Counted from the stretch's first letter, positions 55,546 to 64,000 are shown. The stretch: 64,000 nt of DNA from Variovorax sp. TBS-050B (GCF_029893635.1 NZ_JARXYR010000002.1:4811001-4875000); one strand, 5' to 3'. The notes: generated by a model from the letters alone, not told the origin. Numbers and translations are program-made.

Positions 55546-58119
55546 CTAGCGCTTTCGCCCCCGCGCACCGGCCTCGAAGCCGAGTTTCCGCATGGCCGCC
55601 CCCGGGCTGATCGCGGCCTTCGCATAGCCGGCCCACGGCGCGTTGCCGCGGTCGAGCCGGGTGTGGATGTTCCTCAGGTTCCACTGCGCGCCGCCCGTGA
55701 GCGTCGGCACCTCTTCCCAATCCACCGGCACCGACACGCCCATGCCCGGCCGCGCGCGCAGCGACCATGCGCAGACGGTGGTGGCGCCGAAGCCGTTGCG
55801 CAGGTAGTCGATGAAGATGCGGCCGATGCGGTTGCTCGGCCCGCTCTTGGCGACGAACATCTGCGGCAGCGTGCGGGCCATGTGGCGCACGATGGCCTGC
55901 GAGAAGTCCTTCACCGTGTCCCAGTCGTACTGCCGCTTGAGCGGCACCACCACGTGCAGGCCCTTGCCGCCGCTGGTCTTGCAGAAAGCTGGCAGGCCCA
56001 GCTCGTCGAGCACCACGCGCATCAGCTCGGCGGACTGCAGCACCATGGGCCAGCCCACGCCCTCGCCGGGGTCGAGGTCGAAGGTCATGCGGTCGGGCTT
56101 CGCGATCAGCGTCTTCACGCCGTTCCAGGTGTGGAACTCGACCACGTTCATCTGCGCCGCGCTCAGCAGGCCGAGCGGCCCCGCCACCTCGATCAGTTCG
56201 GGATGCGAGGGCCAGAGCGCGCGGTCGAGCTGCCGCACGCCGTCCATCTGGCCGGCCTCGACATGCTTCTGGAAGAAATGCTGCCCCGCGATGCCCTGCG
56301 GCGCGCGCACGAAGGACACCGGCCGGCCCTTCAGGTGCTCCATCATCAGCGGCGCGACGAGCCCGTAGAAGCGCACCACCTCCACCTTGGTGATGCCGGT
56401 GGAGGGATCGACCACGCGGTCGGCATGCGAGACCTTGAAGTTGGCGGGCATGGTGGCGGCAGGCGCGTCCTCGCGTGCCGCGTCGCGCGGTGCGGCGGGC
56501 TGGTGCACCGGCTTCTCGCGCACGATCGCCTTCGCCGGCTTGTCGGTGCGCACGCTGTGGAAGACCGGATGGCGCACGTGGCCGTCCTTGGTCCAGTCGG
56601 AGAAAGTCACCTCGGCCAGCAGTACGGGCTTGACCCAGTGCGCGCGGCGATCGTTCTCGGTCGGGTTCTTGAACGGCCGCTCGTCACTGCGCAGCGGCGT
56701 CAGCCTGTCGAGCATCTCGGTCAGCGAACGGCCGTTGAAGCCCGCGCCCACGGCACCGGAATAGACGAGGTCGCCCTTCTCGTCGTGCACGCCGATCAGC
56801 AGCGCGCCGATGCCCACGCGCGAGCCCTTGGGATCGGTGTAGCCGCCGATGACGAACTCTTGCCGGCGCGAGCACTTGAGCTTGATCCAGTCGGGCGAGC
56901 GGCGCGAGGCATAGGTGCTGTTCTTGCGCTTGCCGATGACGCCCTCGAGGCCGATCTTGCAGGCCGAGGCGACGATGTCCTCGGGCGGCGCGTCGAAGAT
57001 CTCGCTGAAGCGGATCTCGGGCGGCGCCTTGGCGAGCAGCGACTGCAGCAGCGCGCGGCGCTCGAGCAGCGGCACACCCGTCAGGTCGAAGCCGCCATGG
57101 TGCGGCAGGTCGAACAGGAAGTAGACGATGTTGCGCGTCTTTTCGCTGTCGAAGGCATTCTGCAGCGCCTGGAAATCGGTGCCGCCGGATTCGTTGAGCA
57201 CCACGATCTCGCCGTCGAGCCAGCACGGCGCGAGCTTCATGCGCTCGATGGCACGCACGAGGTGCGGCATGCGCTCGCTCCAGTCGTGCCCGTTGCGCGT
57301 GAAGAGCCGCACCGTGCCCTTGGCGTCGATGCGCGTGAGCAGCCGGTAGCCGTCGAACTTGATCTCGTAGATCCAGTTGCCCGGGTCGGGCGGCGGGCCG
57401 TCGACCAGCGTGGCCAGCAGCGGCGAGAGCTTGGCCGGCAGCGCTGCCTTCACCGCATCGGCCGGTGCGCCGCTCGCAGCGGCCTTCCCGCCGCGCCGCC
57501 GCGGTGCAGGGGCGGCGGCAGCCGACGCGGCCGGCGGCGCTGCCGCGGCGCCGGGCGTGGGCATGGGCATCTCGGCCACGCTGTCGGGAAACTGGTCGAC
57601 CACGCTGAACTCGCTCGCGGGCCGCGCGTACTCGTCGTGCTCCTTGATCAGCAGCCACGCGTCCTGCTTGTCGTCCTGCTTGCCGTGCATGCGCACCAGC
57701 GCCCAACGGCCGCGCAGCTTGTAGCCGTGCAGCTCGAACTTGATGTGGCCCGCGCGGTAGGCCTTGCGTGCATCGCCAATCGGCGTCCAGGTGCCCTTGT
57801 CCCAGATGATGACCTTGCCCGCGCCGTACTGCCGCGCCGGTATCTCGCCCTCGAACTGGTTGTACGAGATGGGGTGGTCCTCCACATGCACCGCCATGCG
57901 CTTGTCGTGCGTGTCGTAGCTCGGGCCCTTGGGCACCGCCCAACTCTTCATCGCGCCGTCGAGCTCGATGCGGAAGTCGTAGTGCAGCCGCCGCGCCCAG
58001 TGCTTCTGCACCACGAACTGCAGCGTGCCGGGCAGCGAGGCACCGCCCTCCGCGGGCTCCGGCGTGACGTCGAAGTCGCGCTTCTCCTTGTAGCGCTTCA
58101 GGGGGTTGGCGCGGGCCAT
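55546..58119 (-). CDS. ligD: DNA ligase D (3'-phosphoesterase, ligase, polymerase)
   Basis: The 857-residue multidomain enzyme is for bacterial non-homologous end joining. The order is phosphoesterase (about 15-175; His40, His46 and Asp48 in KHWARRLHYDFRIELDG), a Pro/Ala linker (185-225), ATP-dependent ligase (KFDG at 254-257 with catalytic Lys254; OB domain to about 530) and an LigD-type primase-polymerase (about 560-857; TFDLDPGEGVGW). This PE-LIG-POL order matches the Pseudomonas type. The Ku partner is not in the window. Its start overlaps the upstream membrane gene by 22 bases. Confidence 0.96.
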   Translation of the reverse strand: MARANPLKRYKEKRDFDVTPEPAEGGASLPGTLQFVVQKHWARRLHYDFRIELDGAMKSWAVPKGPSYDTHDKRMAVHVEDHPISYNQFEGEIPARQYGAGKVIIWDKGTWTPIGDARKAYRAGHIKFELHGYKLRGRWALVRMHGKQDDKQDAWLLIKEHDEYARPASEFSVVDQFPDSVAEMPMPTPGAAAAPPAASAAAAPAPRRRGGKAAASGAPADAVKAALPAKLSPLLATLVDGPPPDPGNWIYEIKFDGYRLLTRIDAKGTVRLFTRNGHDWSERMPHLVRAIERMKLAPCWLDGEIVVLNESGGTDFQALQNAFDSEKTRNIVYFLFDLPHHGGFDLTGVPLLERRALLQSLLAKAPPEIRFSEIFDAPPEDIVASACKIGLEGVIGKRKNSTYASRRSPDWIKLKCSRRQEFVIGGYTDPKGSRVGIGALLIGVHDEKGDLVYSGAVGAGFNGRSLTEMLDRLTPLRSDERPFKNPTENDRRAHWVKPVLLAEVTFSDWTKDGHVRHPVFHSVRTDKPAKAIVREKPVHQPAAPRDAAREDAPAATMPANFKVSHADRVVDPSTGITKVEVVRFYGLVAPLMMEHLKGRPVSFVRAPQGIAGQHFFQKHVEAGQMDGVRQLDRALWPSHPELIEVAGPLGLLSAAQMNVVEFHTWNGVKTLIAKPDRMTFDLDPGEGVGWPMVLQSAELMRVVLDELGLPAFCKTSGGKGLHVVVPLKRQYDWDTVKDFSQAIVRHMARTLPQMFVAKSGPSNRIGRIFIDYLRNGFGATTVCAWSLRARPGMGVSVPVDWEEVPTLTGGAQWNLRNIHTRLDRGNAPWAGYAKAAISPGAAMRKLGFEAGARGRKR

Positions 58120-59111
58120 GGCGTGTCGGCCTTTCCGTCGGGTGGATGGCTGGCGGCATGGCGCTCCAGCAGCAGGTAGAGCCCGATGCCGCCGGCCAGC
58201 GGCAGCAGGTAGTAGAGCGCGCGGTAGGCCAGCACCGCCCCCATCAGCGTGCCCTGCCGCACCGTGCCCGAGAGCAGCGCGAGGTACACCGCCTCGAGCA
58301 CGCCGAGGCCGGCCGGAATCGGCGTGACCACGCCGACGATCGAGGCCGCGAGCAGCACGCCCAGCGTGGTCGCATACGGCACCTGCTGGCCGAGCAGCAG
58401 GTACATCGCACCGCCCATCAACGCCCAGTTGGCAGTGGAGAGCGCGAGCTGCACCAGCGCGAGCTGCGCGGTCGGCAGCTCGATGCGCCGCCCGCGCACG
58501 ACCCAGTGCCGCCCGTGCAGGAAGAAGCAGGCCACCACGTACGCGGCCGCCAGAAGGATCATCAGCACACCGAGGGCGCGGAACGCGTCCGCGCCGATGT
58601 GCGCCTGGCGCGGCGGCGTGATGGCGCCGCCCGCGAACAGGCTGCCCGCCAGCAGCCCGTAGCCGAGCCAGTTGGTCGCCAGGCTGATGCCGACGATCTG
58701 CGCCACCGTGGTTTCGTCGAGCCCGGCACGCGCATAGAGGCGCGCGCGCAGTGCGATGCCGCCCACCAGCGAACCGAGGTTGAGGTTGAAGGCATAGCTC
58801 GCGACCGCGATGGCCCAGGTGCGCCAGCGCTGCAGCCGATGGCGCGTGTGCCGCCTGCCGATCAGGTCGAAGCATCCGTAGAGCGCGTGGCTCAGCGTGG
58901 CGAGCCCCAGCGCCGCCAGCAGCACCGTCGCGGGATAGCGCTGCAGCGCCTGCCAGGCGCCGGCCCAGTCGACCTTGTGCGCATGCGACAGCAACAGGCC
59001 GAGCACCACCAGCCCGAGCGCCGGCAGCGCCCAGCGGCGGCAGCGGCGCCAGAGCGACTGTTTCTCCGCGACGGGAACCGCGGTGGGGAGCGTGGTGGCA
59101 TCGCGGGTCAT
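58098..59111 (-). CDS. UPF0104 / lysylphosphatidylglycerol synthase-type membrane protein
   Basis: The 337-residue integral membrane protein has eight or so hydrophobic segments and belongs to the family of flippase-like domains of lysyl-PG synthases (AglD/MprF-N-like): YAFNLNLGSLVGGIALRARLYARAGL, VGVVTPIPAGLGVLEAVYLAL. It lacks the aminoacyl-transferase domain. The substrate is unknown; it may move lipid-linked compounds. It overlaps ligD by 22 bases and the histidine kinase gene by four. Confidence 0.87.
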   Translation of the reverse strand: MTRDATTLPTAVPVAEKQSLWRRCRRWALPALGLVVLGLLLSHAHKVDWAGAWQALQRYPATVLLAALGLATLSHALYGCFDLIGRRHTRHRLQRWRTWAIAVASYAFNLNLGSLVGGIALRARLYARAGLDETTVAQIVGISLATNWLGYGLLAGSLFAGGAITPPRQAHIGADAFRALGVLMILLAAAYVVACFFLHGRHWVVRGRRIELPTAQLALVQLALSTANWALMGGAMYLLLGQQVPYATTLGVLLAASIVGVVTPIPAGLGVLEAVYLALLSGTVRQGTLMGAVLAYRALYYLLPLAGGIGLYLLLERHAASHPPDGKADTPWPAPTP

Positions 59112-60661
59112 CGGGGGCCTTCCTGGAGCGCGGCGATCAGCGCCGCCAGATCGAGCGGCTTGAGCAGATGGTGGTGGAAGCCGGCGGCGGCGATGCGTTC
59201 CTTGTCGCCCTGCTGCCCCCAGCCGGTCAGCGCGACCAGGACGAGCCCGGAAAGCGCCGGATCGGCGCGCAGCCGGGTCGCGAGTTCGCAGCCGTCCATG
59301 CCGGGCATGCCGATGTCGAGGATCGCGATGCCGGGCCGCACGCCGTCCGCGACCATGCGCAGCGCCTCCTGGCCGCCGTAGGCCACGCGCGGCGCGGCGC
59401 CCAGCGATCGCAGCAGGTCGCCCAGCGCATCGGCCGCATCGCGGTTGTCGTCGACCACCAGCACGGCATGCGGCAGGGCCGCGGGCCAGCCACCGACGGC
59501 CGGCGGCGCGGCGGCGGGCAGGCCGCTTTCGCTGCGGCTGAGCGGCAGCCGCACGCAGAACATCGCGCCTTGTCCGAGCCCCGCGCTCAGGGCCTCGACG
59601 CTGCCGCCGTGCAGTTCGACCAGGCTCTTCACCAGCGTCAGCCCGATGCCCAGCCCGCCCTGCGCCGCCTTCGAGGTGCCGCTGACCTGCACGAACATCT
59701 CGAAGATCGAGGTCAGCATCTCGGGCGCGATGCCGGTGCCGTTGTCCCAGACCTCGACCACCGCATCGCGGCCCTCCTTGCGCGCGACGATCCGGATCCT
59801 GCCGCCGGGCATCGTGTACTTGGCCGCGTTGTTGAGCAGGTTCGAGAACACCTGCGTCAGTCGCACGCCGTCGCCGCGCACCACGAGCGGCGGGTCGCCG
59901 AGCTCCATGGCGAGCGCGTGCTTCGCCCCCTCGAGCAGGGGGCGGCTGAGTTCGACCGCGTCCTTGATCACCGCGTCGAGCGCGACGGCCTCCATGCGCA
60001 GCTCGATCTTGCCGCGCGTGATGCGCGACACCTCCATCAGGTCGTTCACCAGCCGCACCATGTGGTCGATCTGGCGGCCCATGAGTTCGTAGTAGCGCAT
60101 CGCCTCGCCGGGCTCGTGCGGCTTTCGCATCAGCAGCGTGAGCGCGGTGCTCATCGGCGCGAGCGGATTGCGCAGCTCGTGCGCCAGCGTCGCGAGGAAC
60201 TCGGTCTTGCGCTGGTCGGCCTCGCGCAGCCCGCCGAGCAGGTCGCGCATCTGGTACTGGCGGTTGCGTGCGCGCAGCACGGTGCGCGCCGCGCTGACCA
60301 GCGACGCCACCCGCATCGGCCGCTCGATCACGGTCACGTTCGCGAGCCGCTCCATCGCATCGGCAATGACGCGCGAATCCGCGCCCTGGCGGGCCAGCAC
60401 GATGACCGGCAGGTCGGACCAGGGCGGCTGCGCGCCGAGCGCATCGATCAGCGAGGCGGCGGCCGGATCGGCCAGCACTTCTTCCGCGAGCATGATCGCG
60501 CCGGCGCCTTCTTGCAGGCCGCGCACCAGTTCGCCGAGGTTCGCGCAGGTGTGCGTCTCGACCTGCGCGCGCGCGAGCACGGCACTTGCCATGAACGCAT
60601 CCCTCGAGGTGGCGGTGCGCAGCAGGATGCGCTGTTCGACGGATGCGGCAGGGGGACTCAC
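59108..60661 (-). CDS. Hybrid histidine kinase with pseudo-receiver and C-terminal receiver
   Basis: The 517-residue soluble sensor kinase has three parts. Residues 1-130 resemble a receiver that has lost its key residues (AIMLAEEVL with Glu60/Glu61 where Asp is usual, and Arg114-Pro in place of Lys-Pro). The HisKA/HATPase part has His161 in LATLAHELRNPLAP, the N box NLLNNAAKY and G boxes. The C-terminal receiver has Asp449 in ILDIGMPGMDG and LLKPLD. It starts with GTG at 60661 inside the kaiC stop, so it is translationally coupled to the KaiC-like ATPase and probably reads out its state. Confidence 0.9.
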   Translation of the reverse strand: MSPPAASVEQRILLRTATSRDAFMASAVLARAQVETHTCANLGELVRGLQEGAGAIMLAEEVLADPAAASLIDALGAQPPWSDLPVIVLARQGADSRVIADAMERLANVTVIERPMRVASLVSAARTVLRARNRQYQMRDLLGGLREADQRKTEFLATLAHELRNPLAPMSTALTLLMRKPHEPGEAMRYYELMGRQIDHMVRLVNDLMEVSRITRGKIELRMEAVALDAVIKDAVELSRPLLEGAKHALAMELGDPPLVVRGDGVRLTQVFSNLLNNAAKYTMPGGRIRIVARKEGRDAVVEVWDNGTGIAPEMLTSIFEMFVQVSGTSKAAQGGLGIGLTLVKSLVELHGGSVEALSAGLGQGAMFCVRLPLSRSESGLPAAAPPAVGGWPAALPHAVLVVDDNRDAADALGDLLRSLGAAPRVAYGGQEALRMVADGVRPGIAILDIGMPGMDGCELATRLRADPALSGLVLVALTGWGQQGDKERIAAAGFHHHLLKPLDLAALIAALQEGPR

Positions 60662-62163
60662 GATGTGCTGCGCTGTGGGCTGTCGATCGGAACGGGCAGG
60701 CCCGTCAGGATGCCGCGGAAATGCCGCAGCGGCTCACCGACGTGCAGGCCGTCCGCGCCCATGGAGAAGTCGCGGATGGTGCGCTCGTGCGTACCGCCGC
60801 GCTTCTTCAGCACCGAGATCGCCTGGCGCACTTCGCCTTCGAGCTCGAAGTAGCGCAGCAGCACCACCGCGTCCGCGAGATAGCTCGCATCCACCGGCGT
60901 CTGCATCTGCGTGCCGATGAGGCCGTGCTGCGCGCCCACCAGCAGCGTGGCGACGCCGGCCTGGCCGAGGTAGGACAGCAGTTCGTGCAGCTGCGCGATC
61001 AGGAAGCGCTCGTCGGGCATGGCGTTGAGGTAGCCGTTGAGGCTGTCGATCACCACCACCGTGGCGTGCGACTGCGTCACCGCGAGCCGGATCAGGTGCA
61101 CGAACTCGCCCGGCGACAGCTCGGCCGGATCGACCTGCCGCACCATGATGTGGCCCGAGTCGATGTGCGGCGACAGGTCCATGCCCATGCTCTGGCAGCG
61201 CGTGCGCAGCGTATGGATGCTCTCGTCGAAGATGAAGAGCGCCGCGCACTCGCCGCGCTTGGCCGCGGCAATCGCGAACTGCACCGCGACCGTCGACTTG
61301 CCGGTGCCCGGCGCACCGACGAACAGCGTGCTGGTGCCGCGCTCGATGCCGCCGCCCAGCAGCGCGTCGAGCGCCGGCAGGCCGCTCGGGATGCGCACCT
61401 GGTCCAGCGCGCCCGCATGCTCGGCCGCCACCAGGCGCGGAAACACGCGCAGGCCGCCGCGGTCGATGCGGTAGTCGTGGTAGCCGCCGCGGAACTGGTG
61501 GCCGCGGTACTTGCTCACCACCAGCCGGCGCCGCGCGGTGCCGTAGTCGGAGTTGATCTGCTCCAGGCGCAGCACCGCGTGCGCGATGCTCTGCACCTGC
61601 AGGTCGTGCTTCATGGCGGTCATGTCGTCGAGCAGCAGCACGGTGCACTGGCGGCCCGCGAAGAACTGCTTGAGCGCGAGGATCTGGCGGCGGTAGCGCA
61701 GCGAGCTGCCGGCCAGCAGGCGCAGCTCGGACAGCGAATCGAACACCACGCGCGAGGGCTTGATCACGTCGACGTCGGACAGGATCTTCAGCGTCGTTTC
61801 GCTGAGCTCGACCTCGGAGGGATGGAACATCGTGTACTGCTCGTCGGGCTCGAGCGCGGCTTCCGACGGCAGCATCTCGCGCACGTCGATGCCGCTCAGG
61901 TCCCAGCCGTGCGACTGCGCGACGCCGTGCAGCTCCTGCGCCGTTTCCGAGAGGGTGACGTAGAGCACCGACTCGCCGCGCTTCACGCCTTCGATCAGGA
62001 ACTGCAGCGCGATGGTGGTCTTGCCCGCGCCGGGCGTTCCCTCGATCAGGTAGAGCCGGTTGGACGTCAGGCCGCCCCCGAGCACGTCGTCGAGGCCGGG
62101 CACGCCGACCTTCATCAGGCTTTCTTCCTGCATGGCCGCTCGGGCCGCGCCGTCGAATTTCAT
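60658..62163 (-). CDS. kaiC: KaiC-like double-domain ATPase
   Basis: The 501-residue protein has two RecA-like KaiC domains. CI has Walker A GTPGAGKT at 42-49 and VLYVTLSETAQ. CII has GAPGTGKS at 283-290 and ALFIFDES. Aligned to cyanobacterial KaiC, the phosphosites Ser431-Thr432 are Ser427-Tyr428 (ASYLADAVVLLRYFE), the CII glutamate pair is Asp313-Glu314, and CI Glu77-Glu78 is Ser72-Glu73. No kaiA or kaiB is in the window. I chose ATG 62163 because GGAGG lies 8 bases before it; an ATG at 62178 is in frame. Outside cyanobacteria such proteins act in stress or timing responses. Confidence 0.92.
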   Translation of the reverse strand: MKFDGAARAAMQEESLMKVGVPGLDDVLGGGLTSNRLYLIEGTPGAGKTTIALQFLIEGVKRGESVLYVTLSETAQELHGVAQSHGWDLSGIDVREMLPSEAALEPDEQYTMFHPSEVELSETTLKILSDVDVIKPSRVVFDSLSELRLLAGSSLRYRRQILALKQFFAGRQCTVLLLDDMTAMKHDLQVQSIAHAVLRLEQINSDYGTARRRLVVSKYRGHQFRGGYHDYRIDRGGLRVFPRLVAAEHAGALDQVRIPSGLPALDALLGGGIERGTSTLFVGAPGTGKSTVAVQFAIAAAKRGECAALFIFDESIHTLRTRCQSMGMDLSPHIDSGHIMVRQVDPAELSPGEFVHLIRLAVTQSHATVVVIDSLNGYLNAMPDERFLIAQLHELLSYLGQAGVATLLVGAQHGLIGTQMQTPVDASYLADAVVLLRYFELEGEVRQAISVLKKRGGTHERTIRDFSMGADGLHVGEPLRHFRGILTGLPVPIDSPQRSTS

Positions 62164-62358
62164 TGCTTCTTCCTCCATCGTCGGGACAGACAGTCCTTTT
62201 CTTCTGCCCTGTTCTGCTGGCCGCTCGCGGCCGGGTTGATCGCAGGAGGATTTGTATCAATGGCGACGAAGCTGTGGTTGTAGGGCATCACCCTTCTTCC
62301 GCAGAAGACAAAGCCACGGCACCGCGCGGTCCGGCGGGCTGCCTTGCGGCCGGGCGGC

Positions 62359-62542
62359 TCAGGACTTCGCCGGCGTCTTGCGTTCGGCGTCGCCGGGCTC
62401 CCGCAGCTTCTCGTTGCCGACCTTCTTCATCAGTTCCTCGCCTTCGGTGTCCCGGCCGTCGGTGGGCACGGACTCCTCCTGCGTGATCTCCGGTTCGTCG
62501 GTGGGGGCGCTCGCGGCGCGGGGGCGATGGGGTGTTGGGCAT
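62359..62542 (-). pseudogene. Small hydrophilic protein gene, apparently frameshifted
   Basis: The ATG at 62542 has a good AGGAG 6 bases upstream. The frame starting there soon turns into Arg/His-rich sequence. The adjacent frame reads a plausible acidic-basic protein (TDEPEITQEESVPTDG, EELMKKVGNEKLREPG, AERKTPAKS) to a TGA at 62359-62361. Removing one base from the five-G run at 62520-62524 joins the two into 60 residues. It may be a real frameshift or a homopolymer sequencing error. No function is known. Confidence 0.5.
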
Positions 62543-62649
62543 GGCGGTCTCCTGTGAGCGAGCCATCACCTTGGGACGCGGCCGCACGGCGGGCGCTCAG
62601 GCAATGGCGGCAACGGCCGTCAGCAAAGGCCGACGACGCCCGGCGCGCT

Positions 62650-63573
62650 TCAGGCGTGGCCGAGCGGCTCGACCGGCGCCTCGCTGGCCTCGATGAAGAG
62701 GCGCCGGATCATCGGGAAGCGCGCGCGCACCTGCTGCTCGATCGCGGCGATCGCATCGGCCGCCTCGCCGGTGGCAGTGCCTTCCTTGAAGTTCACGTCG
62801 ACGATCGCCAGCACCTCGTCGGGGCCGATGTACATCGACAGCACGCGGCCGACCTCGTGCACGCTGGGCTGCTGCATCGCCAGGTCGCGGATCGCGCGTG
62901 CCGTCTCGGGCCGGATGCCCTCGCCGATGAGCAGCCCGCGCGCCTGGCTGATCAGCAGCACCGCCACGCCCGCGAGCAGGAGCCCGATCACCACCGAGGC
63001 GGCGCCGTCGAGCACCGGCATGTCGAGGCGGTGGCTCAGATAGATGCCGAGCGCGGCCACCAGGAGCCCGGCCAGTGCGGCCGAGTCCTCGGCGAGGACG
63101 GTGTAGGTCGTCGGATCCTTGCTCTGGTCGAGTGCGCGCCAGAACGGAACGCCGCGGGCCTCGCGCCGGAACTGGCGCAGCGCGATGAGGAAGCTCGTGC
63201 CCTCGAACAGCGCCGCCAGCGCGAGCACCACGTAGTTCCAGGTCGGGTCCCGCATCGGCTCCGGATGGCGCATGTGCTGGATGCCTTCGTAGAACGACAC
63301 CCCGCCGCCGAGCCCGAAGATGAGCACCGCGACGATCAGGCTCCAGAAGTAGAGCTCCTTGCCATGGCCGAAGGGATGCTCGACCGTCGCAGGCCGCTGG
63401 CTGAGGCGGATGCCCACCAGCAGCAGCACGCCGTTGAAGGTGTCGACCGCCGAGTGGATGCCCTCGGACAGCATCGCCGAGCTGCCGGTGATGCCCGCGA
63501 CCACGAACTTGGTGGCCGCGATCGCGACGTTGGCGGCGATCGCGCCGTAGATCGCGACCTTCGACTCGGCCAT
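62650..63573 (-). CDS. Cation diffusion facilitator (CDF) metal transporter
   Basis: The 307-residue protein has six membrane segments: VAIYGAIAANVAIAATKFVVAG near the start, HSAVDTFNGVLLLVGI (His-x3-Asp metal site), HPFGHGKELYFWSLIVAVLIF, AEDSAALAGLLVAALGIYL (Glu-Asp second site), and a cytoplasmic C-terminal domain (about 210-295). CDF proteins export zinc, iron, manganese or cobalt in exchange for protons. The HD-ED pairing in TM2/TM5 deviates from the HD-HD of zinc exporters, so the metal is uncertain. Confidence 0.93.
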   Translation of the reverse strand: MAESKVAIYGAIAANVAIAATKFVVAGITGSSAMLSEGIHSAVDTFNGVLLLVGIRLSQRPATVEHPFGHGKELYFWSLIVAVLIFGLGGGVSFYEGIQHMRHPEPMRDPTWNYVVLALAALFEGTSFLIALRQFRREARGVPFWRALDQSKDPTTYTVLAEDSAALAGLLVAALGIYLSHRLDMPVLDGAASVVIGLLLAGVAVLLISQARGLLIGEGIRPETARAIRDLAMQQPSVHEVGRVLSMYIGPDEVLAIVDVNFKEGTATGEAADAIAAIEQQVRARFPMIRRLFIEASEAPVEPLGHA

Positions 63574-63609
63574 CAGCGGCTGCGGCCGGCGCCCGGTCCC
63601 GGCGCGTGG

Positions 63610-63789
63610 TCAGGGAAGGCCAAGGTAGATGCGGAGATCGTCCTTCATCGTGCCAGCCGAGGCCACCGCCATGCGCAGCCGCGCCTCGCTCACGCCGAAC
63701 CACTTGGTCCAGTAGTCGACCTCCTTGAGGTCGGTGATGTCGATGCGCTCGTCGTCTTGCGGAATGCGGATCTCCATGTCGTCCAGCAT
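63610..63789 (-). CDS. DUF3606 small protein
   Basis: The 59-residue protein (MLDDMEIRIPQDDERIDITD at its start, ending RIYLGLP) is a typical DUF3606 member, of unknown function and standard length. GGAGAC lies 7 bases before the ATG. The frame is open further upstream to 63954, but that part has no family similarity. It ends 36 bases before the CDF gene start. Confidence 0.85.
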   Translation of the reverse strand: MLDDMEIRIPQDDERIDITDLKEVDYWTKWFGVSEARLRMAVASAGTMKDDLRIYLGLP

Positions 63790-63966
63790 CGGGCGTCTCC
63801 AGGCAGGGGGTTGAAACGAGACGGCAGTTTCGCTGCCGACCGGCGGGACCTTGCCAGCCGGATGCGATCGTTGATGCAGGACATTCTCTACACGCGCTCC
63901 GGCCGCAGCCAGCTTTGTTTCATCAAGACACCGGCCGCGGGCGGCGGCATGCAAAATAGCGCCCCT

Positions 63967-64000
63967 ATGAAGATCGCCACCTGGAACGTCAACTCCCTCA
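63967..64000 (+). CDS. xth: Exodeoxyribonuclease III, truncated by the window edge
   Basis: Only the first 11 codons are present, reading MKIATWNVNSL. This is the near-invariant N-terminus of exonuclease III family AP endonucleases. A possible -10 element (CAAAATA at about 63952-63958) lies just upstream, which would give a very short leader. The identity rests on this short motif. Confidence 0.75.
   Translation, partial: MKIATWNVNSL

Noticed and set aside
55663..58179. 838-codon open frame on the plus strand across ligD
   Set aside because: It is antisense to a clearly identified LigD and has low-complexity composition with no motif.

Overview
The window is a gene-dense, high-GC chromosomal stretch of a betaproteobacterium, most likely Comamonadaceae and Variovorax-like. 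The reasons are the strong GC bias in codon position 3, three periplasmic Bug/TctC binding proteins without their membrane partners, LysR genes beside their targets, the dnaK operon layout, and a dispersed Comamonadaceae-style intergenic repeat. I see no prophage, insertion sequence, CRISPR array, tRNA or rRNA.

Layout. 1-9366: a plus-strand aldarate/hexuronate catabolic operon (uronate dehydrogenase, SMP-30 lactonase, TRAP transporter DctPQM, galactarate dehydratase GarD, an SDR, a periplasmic beta-propeller lactonase and a Bug binding protein) behind a GntR-type operator. 9466-11416: psd, an HxlR-type regulator and an FKBP isomerase. 11571-15504: the heat-shock genes grpE-dnaK-dnaJ, with a sigma-32 promoter at grpE. 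15505-16229: an AT-rich gap. 16230-21046: the conserved stress module prkA-yeaH-spoVR. 21050: aroQ on the minus strand.

21570-26850: a stand-alone Rieske protein, a Rieske oxygenase alpha subunit that has lost its own Rieske iron-sulphur segment, and a GST-like protein, followed by the glutathione-dependent formaldehyde pathway (frmA, an alpha/beta hydrolase, fghA). This resembles the split N-demethylase NdmC/NdmE of caffeine degraders and is the best candidate for an undescribed system. 26898-28864: small GNAT, VOC, TfoX-N and RNase D-like genes. 28955-30901: gnd and, convergently, gntK. 31004-32098: a PA0069-family radical SAM gene with a LexA box. 32216-34921: a GbsR-type regulator, a DUF393 protein, a methyltransferase and a DUF4166 protein, with matching palindromes in front of the first two genes. 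34896-38038: LysR, an adenosine deaminase family gene and a Bug protein. 38174-43359: a CBS protein, MetY, an unrecognised 810-residue protein and an alpha/beta hydrolase. 43375-46858: a Bug protein, an M20 peptidase and a divergent LysR.

46878-50832: a thioredoxin-like protein, DUF962, a YihY membrane protein, DUF2069 and a GlcD-like FAD oxidase. 50840-52514: a cobalt-type nitrile hydratase operon whose alpha subunit carries an in-frame amber codon. 52587-55137: thyA, folA and an App1-like DUF2183 protein. 55296-62163: a small hypothetical gene, then minus-strand ligD, a UPF0104 membrane protein, a hybrid histidine kinase and a KaiC-like ATPase. 62359-64000: a probably frameshifted small gene, a CDF metal transporter, DUF3606 and the first bases of exonuclease III.
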